Shown: in pieces, positions 17,567 to 26,458 of the stretch
How the letters are laid out: each line of letters begins with the position of its first letter
Numbering within the stretch: position 1 is the first letter of the stretch
DNA from: Goodfellowiella coeruleoviolacea
GTDB taxonomy: Bacteria; Actinomycetota; Actinomycetes; Mycobacteriales; Pseudonocardiaceae
Direction: 5' to 3'
NCBI RefSeq assembly: GCF_024171785.1
Contig: NZ_JAMTCK010000001.1
Location: 186,134-250,133 of the forward strand
Length of the DNA stretch: 64,000 bases
Position numbers and translations under genes: made by a program
Notes under the pieces: generated by a model
What the model was told of the DNA's origin: nothing
Seen by the model: the letters and a program-made list of their open reading frames with translations, nothing else
Database searches by the model: none

Positions 17567-20095
17567 TCATCGTGCTGTCCTCGTGGCGCTGGCGTACCAG
17601 AAGGCGGGCGAGTGCGGCAGGCACGGGTCGAGGACGGCGGGGACCGGGCGGGCGAACTGGGTTGCCAGGTCGGCGGGATCGGCGACCTCGGCCGCCCAGC
17701 CGTAGCCCGCCAGCCAGTCCTCCGGGCCGCCGACCACCGAGCACAGCCCGAACCCGTTGTCCGCCAGCACCCGCACCCCCGCCGCGAAGTCGGGGTGGTG
17801 GAACACCTCGGGATAGGCGTGGTCGAGCACCAGGACGCTGTCCGGCGCCGCGAGGCCGGTGACGGTGCGCAGCAGCCGGTCGGCGTCGGTGGGCGGCAGG
17901 TACATCAGCAGCCCCTCGATCAACCAGCAACTGGGCATCCGGGTGCAGAAACCCTGGCGCAGCAACGCTTCCGAGAAGTCCTCGCGCAGGTCGACGGCAA
18001 CCGGCACACGCCGCGCCCCACGCAGCGGCTCGCGCCCGGCCAGCACGGCGTCCTTGAACTCCAGCACCTGGGGCAGGTCCAGTTCGTAGACGACGCACCG
18101 GGGTGGCAGCAGCAGGCGCACCGCGCGGGTGTCCAACCCGGCGGCCACGATCACCACCTGGTTCATCCCCAGCAGGTCGGTGGCCCAGCGCACCCGATCG
18201 TCGACGTAGCGGGTGCGGAAGTCGATGTGCTCGCGCAGCAACGGGATCAGCTCCTGGAGGTGGTGCCCGTGGGCGAACCGTTCGCACCCGCTGGTGTTCA
18301 GCGACCGGGCCACCCGGTCGAACAGCAGGCCGGCGAACGGCCCACCGGTGGGCTGGTCGTCGGACAGCCGCACGGCGGAAAGCGGTGGCGCGCCCGAGGC
18401 GGTCAGGCCGGTGCGCTCGGTCCCGTCCACCCGGGTCCGCTCCAGCGCGGCCAGCGGTGTCGCCCGGGCAAGGCCCGGCACGGCGACCGCGACCTGTCGC
18501 CCCACCGGCGGCCGGGCGGCCCCCTTGGCGGCGCTGACCCGCACCACCTCACGGCCGCCCGGGTCGAGCAGCAGCAAGGCCACCTGGCCGGGCAGCGCGC
18601 CGGTGTGCCGGGAACTGGCGCCACCACCGCCGGCGGACCGGGTGAACGGCCGGTTCGGGCGCGGCATGGCGACGGCGGCCAGCCCGGCGGCCCCGGCCAC
18701 GCAGCAGGCCGAGAGCAGGAAGGCGCCGGAGTAGCCGTGCGCGAGCGCGGCCGGACCGTCCGCCACGGCACCGGGATGCGCTCGTGCCCACCCCGCGGCC
18801 AGCGCACCCGAGACCGACGTGATCAACGCGAGCCCGACCGCACCGCTGGTCTGGCGAACGGTGTTGAGCACCGCCGCGGCCACCCCGCCGCGCTCGCCGC
18901 CCACCTCGCTCGTGGCGGACACGGTGAGCGGGGTGAACGCCGCCGCGGTGCCGAACCCGAACACCACCCCGGGCAGCGCCACCGACCACAGGTAGGAACT
19001 TCCGGTGTCGATCAGCACGGCCATCGCGGCCAGACCGAACGCGCCGAGCCCGCACCCGAACACCGCCGCCCGGCGCGGTCCGAACCGGACGGTCAGCGGG
19101 CCGGCCAGGCGGGCACCGGCGAACATCGCCAGCCCGGTCGGCAGGAAGCCGAGCCCGGCGGCCAGCGGCCCGGAGCCGTGCACGTACTGGAGCACGAAGG
19201 AGATCAGCACCGGGCAGGCGAAGAACCCGAGGCCCAGCAGGAACATCACCAGGTTGGCGCCGCGCACCGCGGGTGACCGGAACAGCGAGAGCGGCAGCAG
19301 CGGATCGGCCGACCACCGGGCCTGGTGCACCAGGAACAGGGCCAGCAGCAGCACACCGCCGACCAGGCCGGCCGGCACGGTCGGGTCGTGCCACCCGCCG
19401 GCCTCGGACTCCATCAGCGCGTAGACCACACCGAGCAGTCCGGCGGTGGCGAGCACCGCGCCGACAACGTCCAGGCTGGGGCGCGCCCGGGTGAGCGGCG
19501 CCGAGGTGAGCACGAGCGCGGCGCCGGCGAGCCCGACCAGGCCGACCGGCACGTTCACGAAGAGCACCCAGCGCCACCCGACGGCCTGGGTGAGCAGACC
19601 GCCGGCGACCGGGCCGGACGCCGCGCCGATCGCGCCCACCGCACTCCACGTGCTCAGCGCGTGCGCCCGTCTGGGGCCCTCCTCGAAGGTCGCGGTCAGC
19701 AGCGCCAGCGCGGCCGGGATCAGCAGCGCGCCCCCCAGGCCCTGGGCGGCGCGGGCGGCGAGCAGCACGGCCGGCGACCAGGCCAGCCCACCGCCCAGGC
19801 TGGCCGCGGTGAACAGCGCCAGCCCGGCCAGCAGGACCGCGCGTTGGCCGAACGCGTCCGCGCATCTGCCGCCCAGCAGCAGGAATCCGGCGAAGAGCAG
19901 CGTGTAGGCGTTCACCACCCACGGCAGTGTCGACGCCGCGAAGCCGAGTTCGGCGCCGATGCTGGGCAGTGCGACCGACACGATCGTCGCGTCGAGGATC
20001 ACCACGAAGGAACTCAGGCTCGCCAGAGCCAGCACGAGCCGGTCGTGTTGCGGGGACAGGCGGGAGCGGGGAGCAGTCGAGGAAAAAGTGACCAT
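17567..20095 (-). CDS. MFS (DHA2-type) exporter fused to a SAM-dependent methyltransferase (PPM/LCMT type)
   Basis: One uninterrupted 842-residue frame. Residues about 15-500 form a 14-helix drug-proton antiporter: SFVVILDATIVSVALPS in helix 1 and GGRCADAFGQR after helix 2. A linker of about 100 residues follows, then a class I methyltransferase with NTSGCERFAHG, YVDDRVRWA, the SAM motif VVIVAAGLDTRAVRL, and WLIEGLLMYLPP. TIGR00027-type methyltransferases of this sort act on small molecules, often at oxygen. It probably exports, and may also methylate, the cluster product. Its promoter carries the MerR-type operator at 20134-20149. It converges with the binding-protein gene with a 14-base gap. 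Confidence 0.85.
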   Translation of the reverse strand: MVTFSSTAPRSRLSPQHDRLVLALASLSSFVVILDATIVSVALPSIGAELGFAASTLPWVVNAYTLLFAGFLLLGGRCADAFGQRAVLLAGLALFTAASLGGGLAWSPAVLLAARAAQGLGGALLIPAALALLTATFEEGPRRAHALSTWSAVGAIGAASGPVAGGLLTQAVGWRWVLFVNVPVGLVGLAGAALVLTSAPLTRARPSLDVVGAVLATAGLLGVVYALMESEAGGWHDPTVPAGLVGGVLLLALFLVHQARWSADPLLPLSLFRSPAVRGANLVMFLLGLGFFACPVLISFVLQYVHGSGPLAAGLGFLPTGLAMFAGARLAGPLTVRFGPRRAAVFGCGLGAFGLAAMAVLIDTGSSYLWSVALPGVVFGFGTAAAFTPLTVSATSEVGGERGGVAAAVLNTVRQTSGAVGLALITSVSGALAAGWARAHPGAVADGPAALAHGYSGAFLLSACCVAGAAGLAAVAMPRPNRPFTRSAGGGGASSRHTGALPGQVALLLLDPGGREVVRVSAAKGAARPPVGRQVAVAVPGLARATPLAALERTRVDGTERTGLTASGAPPLSAVRLSDDQPTGGPFAGLLFDRVARSLNTSGCERFAHGHHLQELIPLLREHIDFRTRYVDDRVRWATDLLGMNQVVIVAAGLDTRAVRLLLPPRCVVYELDLPQVLEFKDAVLAGREPLRGARRVPVAVDLREDFSEALLRQGFCTRMPSCWLIEGLLMYLPPTDADRLLRTVTGLAAPDSVLVLDHAYPEVFHHPDFAAGVRVLADNGFGLCSVVGGPEDWLAGYGWAAEVADPADLATQFARPVPAVLDPCLPHSPAFWYASATRTAR

Positions 20096-20123
20096 GAACC
20101 TTCCTGTTCGCCTTACCACCGCT

Positions 20124-20154
20124 ACCTTGCGCGCTCAACTCGGGTTGAGGTCAA
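20124..20154 (-). promoter_or_regulatory. MerR-type promoter A, driving the MFS-methyltransferase gene
   Basis: On the minus strand: -35 TTGACC (20154-20149), a 19-bp spacer and -10 CAAGGT (20129-20124). The operator CTCAAC-N4-GTTGAG (20134-20149) fills the spacer. A spacer this long is the hallmark of MerR-activated promoters, and promoters B and C in this window share the same geometry. The predicted start is about 20117, giving a leader of about 22 bases with AGGAAGG. Confidence 0.8.
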
Positions 20155-20687
20155 CTGCTCTGTTCGGGTGACGCCGATCTCACTCCGTGATGGCGCCGCC
20201 TGGCCGCCGCCGCGAGGCACCGGCGGTGCCCGGCCGGTCCGGCGGGCCGCCCACCCGCGTTTTCCGGATTCCGCGGTTCTCGCGGCCGGCACGGGTTTTT
20301 CGCACAGGCAAACGCGGTTCGACAGGGGAACCGCCAATCGGGTTGTCAGCCCGCGATGTGCGCATTTCGGTCAGGTGGGGCAACGCGGAACTGGGCTCCG
20401 TCCCCCGATGAGACCAACATTTTTGGTCTGCACATCTGATGTTCGACAGAGCAGCACACCTGTTGTTATGCTGAGGTTGTTCCCGCGAGCCAAGGCACGG
20501 ACACCAGATCCGAATTGGCAGCCCCCTGGTCAGCGGCCCGAGATCGACATCAGCGATCCGAGGCCGACCGCACAGCCAGGATTCGGGCAGGTCAGGCGAA
20601 CGGCCCAGATCCGACCGAACACCACCGCATTCATGCCAGCGGATATCAGCACGCCGTTTTCCAGCCAGCTGTGGAAGGAAGACATTC
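20155..20687. other. Long intergenic region with a possible operator
   Basis: About 530 bases without a supportable gene, divergent between the MFS fusion and the cysteine-synthase-like gene. The part from 20240 to 20470 is comparatively A/T-rich. It holds the inverted repeat at 20411-20429. The promoter of the 20688 operon must lie here, but I cannot fix its -10/-35 elements. Confidence 0.5.
20411..20429. promoter_or_regulatory. Inverted repeat AGACCAA-N5-TTGGTCT, candidate operator
   Basis: Perfect 7-bp arms around CATTT, 259 bp before the cysteine-synthase-like start. The FadR-type regulator encoded at 25472-26209 is a candidate binder, by position only. Confidence 0.45.
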
Positions 20688-21713
20688 GTGACCAACATCT
20701 ACCAGCCGGAGATCGAACTCTCGATCACCGCCCCACTGGCCGACCCACCCGACGAATCCATCCCGTTGACGCGCTATCCCGAACTGCGCACGTTCCGCGA
20801 CAAACTGGGGTGGACTCCGCTGGCAGAGGTTCCCGGCCCGCCGGGCGGCGCCCGAATCGTGGCCAAGTACGAGTTCGCCAACCCGTTCGGTTCGGTGAAG
20901 GACCGCACCGCCTACGCCCTGCTGTGCCGCACCATCAACGCGCACACCGGTCCGGAGCCGCTGCGGATCATCGACGCCTCGGCCGGGAACATGGCGCGGG
21001 CGCTGGCGGGGCTGGGTGAGCTGAGCGGCATCCCGATGCGCCTGGTGGTGCCGACGGCGATCCCGCCGAGCCTGCTGGAGGCGATCAGGGCGACCGGCGC
21101 GGAGGTCGACCTGGCGGACGCGTCGGGCGGCCTGATCGGCATGATCAAGCTGTGCGAGGGCATCGTCGCCCGCGACCAGATGTTGACCCCGCTGATCCAG
21201 CACCGCAACATGGCCAACGTCGCCGCGCACGAGTTCGGCACCGGTCGGGAGATCCTGGAGCAGCTCGGCTCGCAGGTGCCGGACGCGTGGGTGGGTGCCA
21301 TCGGCACCGGCGGCACCCTGGCCGGGGTCGCCCGCGCGCTGCGCCAGGTGTCGCCGCAGCTGAGCGTCACCGGCGTGACCCCGCAGGAAATGCCCTACGG
21401 GACACCGAGGGCGCCGTACGCATCGCCGCGCATCGCCGGGGCGGGCGGCTTCGGCAACGGGCTGCGCCAGCCCTTCGTGGACAACCTGCTGCCCAACGCC
21501 AGCCACTACCACGTGTCCTATGAGGACGCCCTGCGGGCGATGCTGGAGTACCGGCGGCAGACCAACACCTACATCGGCTCCTCCTCGGCGGCGGCGTGGC
21601 TGGCGGCCAAGAAGATCGCTGAGACGCTGCGGCCCGACCAGCTGGTGGTCACCCTGTTCGCTGACGCGGGCACCAAAGAGGACTGGGCCAAAGCCGAGCA
21701 ACTGGACACTTGA
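20688..21713 (+). CDS. PLP-dependent cysteine-synthase-like enzyme (beta-substitution type)
   Basis: A 341-residue fold-type II PLP enzyme related to CysK. The PLP lysine is in ANPFGSVKDRTAY, and the phosphate loop is AIGTGGTLAGVARAL. The substrate loop that in CysK reads TSGNTG is here DASAGNMARALAGLG, so the alpha-carboxylate site is altered. The next gene encodes a serine acetyltransferase, which would supply O-acetylserine. The pair could build cysteine or a beta-substituted alanine such as 2,3-diaminopropionate for the cluster product (inference). AAGGAAG supports GTG 20688. Confidence 0.85.
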   Translation: MTNIYQPEIELSITAPLADPPDESIPLTRYPELRTFRDKLGWTPLAEVPGPPGGARIVAKYEFANPFGSVKDRTAYALLCRTINAHTGPEPLRIIDASAGNMARALAGLGELSGIPMRLVVPTAIPPSLLEAIRATGAEVDLADASGGLIGMIKLCEGIVARDQMLTPLIQHRNMANVAAHEFGTGREILEQLGSQVPDAWVGAIGTGGTLAGVARALRQVSPQLSVTGVTPQEMPYGTPRAPYASPRIAGAGGFGNGLRQPFVDNLLPNASHYHVSYEDALRAMLEYRRQTNTYIGSSSAAAWLAAKKIAETLRPDQLVVTLFADAGTKEDWAKAEQLDT

Positions 21714-22912
21714 TGAACGTCCTCGGCCGGTTGCTGTTCCTGATGCGTGAGGACGTCGCGACCGTGGTGGCCCGCGACCCGTCGATCAGATCCCCCCTGG
21801 AGGCGCTCTGCCATCCCGCGCTCCCCGCGATCTGGCTGCACCGGATCGCGCACCGGCTGGCCCGTCAGGGACACCGGATCGGACCGCGGCTGCTGTCCAA
21901 CGTCGCGAAGATCCTCACCGGTGTGGAGATCCACCCCGGTGCGCGGATCGGCCGGCGGTTCTTCATCGACCACGGCCAGGGCGTGGTGATCGGCGAGACC
22001 GCGGTGATCGGCGACGACGTGACCCTCTACCAACAAGTGACCCTGGGCGCACTGGGATTCTGGCGGGACAACGCCAGACCCCCGGGCGAAGGCCGCCACC
22101 CCGTGATCGGCGACCGGGTGGTGATCGGTGCCAAGGCGACAGTGCTCGGTCCGGTTCGGATCGGCGACGACGTCGTGGTTCCCGCGCACAGCCTGGTGCT
22201 TGACCCCATTCCCACCGGACAACGACCGCATGCGAACTCGACGCGATCGACATTCATGGGAGATGTGATGAGCAGCGAACTCACCGAGCACAACGCCGGC
22301 GCCCGCAACGGCAAGGCGCGGCTCTCGGCCACGAGCAGACAGCTCATGGAGAGCATCCGCCTGAGCCAGGAGGAGCTGCTGGCCCGCGTGGCGCGGTTCG
22401 ACGAGCTGGTCGGCACCGACGGGGGCGCGCCGGACACCGCGCTGGCCCAGTGCGCGCGGGTGATGTACAACGTCATCGGCTTCCGCCCGCCGGAGCGCCG
22501 CGGCGCGAACGACGAGCAGATCATCTCCCCGATCGGCTCGAAGAGTTCGGGGAACGCGCCGATCGACATCGCCGAGGGCTTCAACCTCGCGTTCATCAAG
22601 ACACGGCCGGGCAACGGCACGATCCTGCACAACCACGACACCAACGAGACGTTCATCCCGCTGAGCGGCAGGTGGCGGTTCCGCTGCAACGACGAGGACG
22701 ACCTCTACGTCGACCTCGGCCCGCTCGACACCATCTCGCTTCCCGCCGGACTGCAGCGCCGGTTCACCAACCTCGCCAGCGACACCGGTGAGGACACCGA
22801 GAGCCTGATGCTCGTCATCGTCGCCGGCGACCGCCCGAAGTCGGTCATCTACCCCGAGGTGCTCGACGCGGCACGCAAAGAGGGCGCCTACACCCCGGCC
22901 GCGCACGCGTGA
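21713..22912 (+). CDS. Serine O-acetyltransferase fused to a cupin domain
   Basis: A 399-residue open frame in two parts. Residues 1 to about 175 are CysE-like: REDVATVVARDPS, LWLH-type IWLHRIAHRL, and left-handed beta-helix repeats with FIDHGQGVVIGETAVIGDDV. Residues from about 186 are a cupin: GNGTILHNHDTNETFIPLSG carries the HxH...E metal site. ATG 21713 overlaps the previous stop (ATGA). An in-frame ATG at 22268, preceded by GGGAGA, could also start the cupin as a separate protein. No stop codon separates the parts. CysE would make O-acetylserine; the cupin's reaction is unknown. Confidence 0.8.
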   Translation: MNVLGRLLFLMREDVATVVARDPSIRSPLEALCHPALPAIWLHRIAHRLARQGHRIGPRLLSNVAKILTGVEIHPGARIGRRFFIDHGQGVVIGETAVIGDDVTLYQQVTLGALGFWRDNARPPGEGRHPVIGDRVVIGAKATVLGPVRIGDDVVVPAHSLVLDPIPTGQRPHANSTRSTFMGDVMSSELTEHNAGARNGKARLSATSRQLMESIRLSQEELLARVARFDELVGTDGGAPDTALAQCARVMYNVIGFRPPERRGANDEQIISPIGSKSSGNAPIDIAEGFNLAFIKTRPGNGTILHNHDTNETFIPLSGRWRFRCNDEDDLYVDLGPLDTISLPAGLQRRFTNLASDTGEDTESLMLVIVAGDRPKSVIYPEVLDAARKEGAYTPAAHA

Positions 22913-22939
22913 CGGTTCGCTTCCCACTGGAGGTCACAC

Positions 22940-23569
22940 ATGACAGACGACGCAGCCGCGCCGGGCGGGGCGGTCGAGGTCGACCTGTGGTTCGACCCGA
23001 TCTGCCCGTGGGCGTGGGTCACCTCGCGCTGGCTGGTGGAGGTCCGCGAGGTGCGCGAGATCGACCTGCGGTTCCACCTGATGAGCCTGGCCGTGTTGAA
23101 CGAGGGCCGGGAACTGCCGGAGAAGTACCAGGTCATGATGGACAACGGCTGGCACCTGTCGCGCATCGCCGTCGCCGCCGTCCGCGACCACGGCGCGAAG
23201 GTGCTGGACCCGCTCTACACCGCGATGGGCAACCGCATCCACCACGGCGGTGACGAGGACTACCCGCGCGTGGCCGCGGCGGCGCTGGCCGAGGTCGGCC
23301 TGCCCGCCGAACTCTCCGCCGCCGGCGCCGACGCGACGCTGGACGCGCAGATCCGGGACAGCCACACCGCGGGCATCAGCTCGGTCGGCGAGGACGTGGG
23401 CACGCCCATCGTGCGCATCAACGGCAGCGCCTGCTTCGGCCCGGTCCTGTCCCGCATCCCCCGCGGCGAGCAGGCCGGCCAGCTCTTCGACGGTGCCCGG
23501 CTGCTGTCCGGGTACCCGCACTTCTTCGAACTCAAGCGCACTCGAACCGCGGAACCCGCGTTCGACTGA
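22940..23569 (+). CDS. Mycothiol-dependent nitroreductase/DsbA-like oxidoreductase (Rv2466c family)
   Basis: A 209-residue thioredoxin-fold enzyme very like mycobacterial Rv2466c: LWFDPICPWAWVTSRW holds the active Cys-Pro-Trp motif, followed by HLMSLAVLNEGR, HGAKVLDPLYTAMGNRIH, GEDVGTPIVRING and YPHFFELKRTRT. Such enzymes use mycothiol as thiol cofactor, which places the host among mycothiol-producing Actinomycetota. In the cluster it may handle thiol or disulfide chemistry, or protect against the product. Confidence 0.93.
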   Translation: MTDDAAAPGGAVEVDLWFDPICPWAWVTSRWLVEVREVREIDLRFHLMSLAVLNEGRELPEKYQVMMDNGWHLSRIAVAAVRDHGAKVLDPLYTAMGNRIHHGGDEDYPRVAAAALAEVGLPAELSAAGADATLDAQIRDSHTAGISSVGEDVGTPIVRINGSACFGPVLSRIPRGEQAGQLFDGARLLSGYPHFFELKRTRTAEPAFD

Positions 23570-23580
23570 GAGGAGCCCTC

Positions 23581-25422
23581 ATGTGCGGTATCACGGGCTG
23601 GGTCTCGTTCGATGCCGACCTGACGAACAAGCGAGGCGTCCTCGACGCGATGACGGAGACGATGGCCTGCCGAGGACCTGACGCGTCCGGCGTCTGGCTG
23701 CGGCGGCACGCCGCGTTCGGCCATCGCCGGCTCGCCGTCATCGACCTGCCCGGCGGGGTGCAGCCAATGACGGCGGACACCCCGCGCGGACCGGTCGGCC
23801 TGGTGTACAGCGGCGAGGTCTACAACTTCGTCGAGCTGCGCGACCAGCTCAGGGCCAGGGGCCACCGGTTCCACACCGACAGCGACACCGAGGTGGTGCT
23901 GCGCGGCTACCTGGAGTGGGGCGCCGAACTCGCCGAACACCTCAACGGCATGTACGCCTTCGCGATCTGGGACGACCGCGAGGAGAAGCTGCTGCTGGTC
24001 CGGGACCGGATGGGGGTCAAGCCGCTCTACTACTACCCCACCGCGGACGGCGTCCTGTTCGGCTCGGAGCCCAAGGCGATCCTGGCCAACCCGCTGGCGC
24101 GGCGGGTGGTCGACGCGGACGGGCTGCGGGAGCTGATCGGGTACACCAAGGCGCCGGGCTGGTCGCTGTGGAAGGACATGTACGAGGTCGAACCCGGCAC
24201 GATCACCACCGTGCACCGGGGTGGCGTCCAGACCAGGACCTACTGGAAGCTGACCGCGCAGCCGCACGATGACGACCTGGACACCACAGTGGACACCGTC
24301 CGCGAGCTGCTGACCGACATCGTGCGCCGGCAACTGGTCGCGGACGTCCCCCGGTGCGTGCTGCTCTCCGGTGGGCTGGACTCCAGTGCGGTCACCGGGC
24401 TGGCCGCGGCGGAACTGGCCGAGCAGGGTGAACTGCTGCGCACCTTCTCGGTGGACTACGTCGGGCAGGAGAAGCACTTCCAGCCCGACGAGATGCGGGA
24501 CACCCCGGACTCGCCGTTCGTCCGGGACGTGGTGGCGCACGTCGGGACCGAGCACGAGGACGTGATGCTCGATCCCCACCACCTCACCGATCCGGCGGTG
24601 CGCCGCGCCTGCGTCACCGCACGGGACATGCCCTCCGGGCTCGGCGACGTGGAGACCTCGCTGTACCTGTTGTTCAAGGCGATCCGCCGGAAGTCGACGG
24701 TGGCCCTGTCCGGCGAGGCCGCGGACGAGGTGTTCGGCGGCTACCGCTGGTTCTTCGAGGACGCCCCGCGCCAGGGCAAGACGTTCCCCTGGCTGGCCTT
24801 CCGCAACGCGGTCACCAGCAACCGGGAGGAGCTGCTGCGTCCGGACGTCCGGGCACACCTCGACGTGCCGACCTACGTGGCCGACCAGTACGCCACCGCG
24901 GTCGCCGCCGTCGAGCACGTGGACGGGGAGAGCGAGTTCGAGCGGCGCATGCGGGTCATCTGCAACCTGAACCTGACGCGCTGGGTCCGGGTGCTGCTGG
25001 ACCGCAAGGACCGCACGTCCATGGCGGTCGGCCTGGAGGTGCGGGTGCCGTTCTGCGACCAGCGGTTGGTCGAGTACGTCTACAACACCCCCTGGTCCTT
25101 CAAGAACTTCGACGGGCGCGAGAAGAGCCTGCTGCGCCACGCGAGCAAGCACGTGCTGCCCGACTCGGTGCGGGACAGGGTCAAAAGCCCCTACCCGTCC
25201 ACTCAGGACCCGGGCTACGCGGTCGCACTGCAGCAGCAGGCCAAGGAGGTGCTGGCCGAACCGGACAGCCCGGTCTTCGACCTGGTGAGCCGGTCCTGGC
25301 TGCAGAACGCGGTGCAGGCCGACGCCGCCACGCTGCACGGCGAGACCAGACACGGGCTGGACCGCGTGCTGGACCTGCACCACTGGTTCGACATCTACCA
25401 ACCGCAGATCGACCTGTCCTGA
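23581..25422 (+). CDS. asnB: Asparagine synthetase B-type amidotransferase
   Basis: A 613-residue glutamine-dependent amidotransferase. Cys2 in MCGITGWV is the N-terminal glutaminase nucleophile. The PP-loop ATP site is LLSGGLDSSAVTGL (about residue 262), and SGEAADEVFGGYRWF is the synthetase motif. AGGAG upstream supports the start. Genes of this type inside biosynthetic clusters often amidate a carboxylate of the product; simple asparagine supply is the alternative. Confidence 0.92.
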   Translation: MCGITGWVSFDADLTNKRGVLDAMTETMACRGPDASGVWLRRHAAFGHRRLAVIDLPGGVQPMTADTPRGPVGLVYSGEVYNFVELRDQLRARGHRFHTDSDTEVVLRGYLEWGAELAEHLNGMYAFAIWDDREEKLLLVRDRMGVKPLYYYPTADGVLFGSEPKAILANPLARRVVDADGLRELIGYTKAPGWSLWKDMYEVEPGTITTVHRGGVQTRTYWKLTAQPHDDDLDTTVDTVRELLTDIVRRQLVADVPRCVLLSGGLDSSAVTGLAAAELAEQGELLRTFSVDYVGQEKHFQPDEMRDTPDSPFVRDVVAHVGTEHEDVMLDPHHLTDPAVRRACVTARDMPSGLGDVETSLYLLFKAIRRKSTVALSGEAADEVFGGYRWFFEDAPRQGKTFPWLAFRNAVTSNREELLRPDVRAHLDVPTYVADQYATAVAAVEHVDGESEFERRMRVICNLNLTRWVRVLLDRKDRTSMAVGLEVRVPFCDQRLVEYVYNTPWSFKNFDGREKSLLRHASKHVLPDSVRDRVKSPYPSTQDPGYAVALQQQAKEVLAEPDSPVFDLVSRSWLQNAVQADAATLHGETRHGLDRVLDLHHWFDIYQPQIDLS

Positions 25423-25443
25423 CCGATCGGGACGAACGCGTGG

Positions 25444-25471
25444 GCGTTCGCGGCCCCCCGGCCGCGAACGC
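25444..25471. terminator. Bidirectional terminator hairpin between asnB and the FadR-type gene
   Basis: Perfect 12-bp arms GCGTTCGCGGCC and GGCCGCGAACGC around CCCC. The hairpin fills the gap between two converging genes and ends directly at the stop of the leftward one. Confidence 0.85.
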
Positions 25472-26209
25472 TCACTTCTTCGTTCTCCGCCTGGTCGTTC
25501 CCGACGCCGACCTCCTGGTCTTCTGGCTGCTGCGGCTGAGCACGGTGACCGCGGCGTCGATGTGGCGGGCGACGGCGCGTTCGGCACCGTCGCCGTCACC
25601 GGCGGCGATCGCCTCGGCCAGCCCGTCGTGCCCCGGGAAGGAGAGGTGGTCCCTGGTCAGCTCGGCCATCACCGTCGCCACTCCCGCCGCCAGGGCGTCG
25701 CTGAGCCCCTCCCACAGTTCCATCAGGACGGTGTTGTGCGTCGCCGCGATCACCGCCCGGTGGAACTCCGCGTCAGCGTCGAGGAAAGCCTTGTTGTCGC
25801 CACTGTCCCGCGCGGCGTTCTGCGCGTTGAGCGCGTCGAAGATGCGAGTCAGGTCCTCGTCGGTGCGCCGCATGGCCGCGGAGCGGGCGGCGGAGCGCTC
25901 GATGCTGTTGCGCACCTCCAGCACTTCGAGGGTGTCCGCGGCGCGGGTGCGGCGGACCAGCGCCGCGGACAGGCCGTGCCTGGCGCGGACGTAGGTGCCG
26001 TCGCCGCGGCGCGGCTCCAGCAGCCCGGCGTGTTCCAGTGCCCGCACCGCCTCCCGCACCGTGCTGCGCCCGACGCCGAGCTGTTCCACCAACTGCTGCT
26101 CCGGTGGAATTCTGCTGCCCACCGCCCATTCCCCACTACTGATCAGCTGCTCAAACTGCTCAACGACGGTGTCCGCGAGTCTGGCGGTGCTGGCGAGCCG
26201 GAGTGGCAT
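25472..26209 (-). CDS. GntR-family regulator, FadR/FCD subfamily
   Basis: A 245-residue repressor-type protein. The N-terminal winged helix has GSRIPPEQQLVEQLGVGRST and VREAVRALEHAGLLEPRRGDGTYV. The C-terminal all-helical FCD domain has acidic and His residues (DADAEFHRAVIAATHN) that often bind a metal and an organic acid. GGAGGA upstream supports ATG 26209. Its target is unknown; the inverted repeat at 20411 is a candidate. Confidence 0.88.
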   Translation of the reverse strand: MPLRLASTARLADTVVEQFEQLISSGEWAVGSRIPPEQQLVEQLGVGRSTVREAVRALEHAGLLEPRRGDGTYVRARHGLSAALVRRTRAADTLEVLEVRNSIERSAARSAAMRRTDEDLTRIFDALNAQNAARDSGDNKAFLDADAEFHRAVIAATHNTVLMELWEGLSDALAAGVATVMAELTRDHLSFPGHDGLAEAIAAGDGDGAERAVARHIDAAVTVLSRSSQKTRRSASGTTRRRTKK

Positions 26210-26458
26210 AGGACTGTCCTCCTGTCACAAACCAAGACGTCAGACCTGCTGATTGTACGACATCTCCGGGGAATTCCGGTCCTTGCCTGAAAGAAGACAG
26301 CTATTCTAAAATTGCCCCGACCGCCCGTTCCGGTAACGCTTCTTTAGCGTGTCCTTTTCTTTTAGACCCCGCCGGCTTTGGGTGGATTATTCGTTATCGT
26401 GCCGCCACCCGTTCGGCCCCGGCAGACCGATGCCCCCCGGGATCCACCCCGCGCGCGC

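Noticed and set aside
26221-26262. TTGTACGACAT ahead of the FadR-type gene as an autoregulatory operator
   Set aside because: The arms are too short and imperfect to separate from chance.
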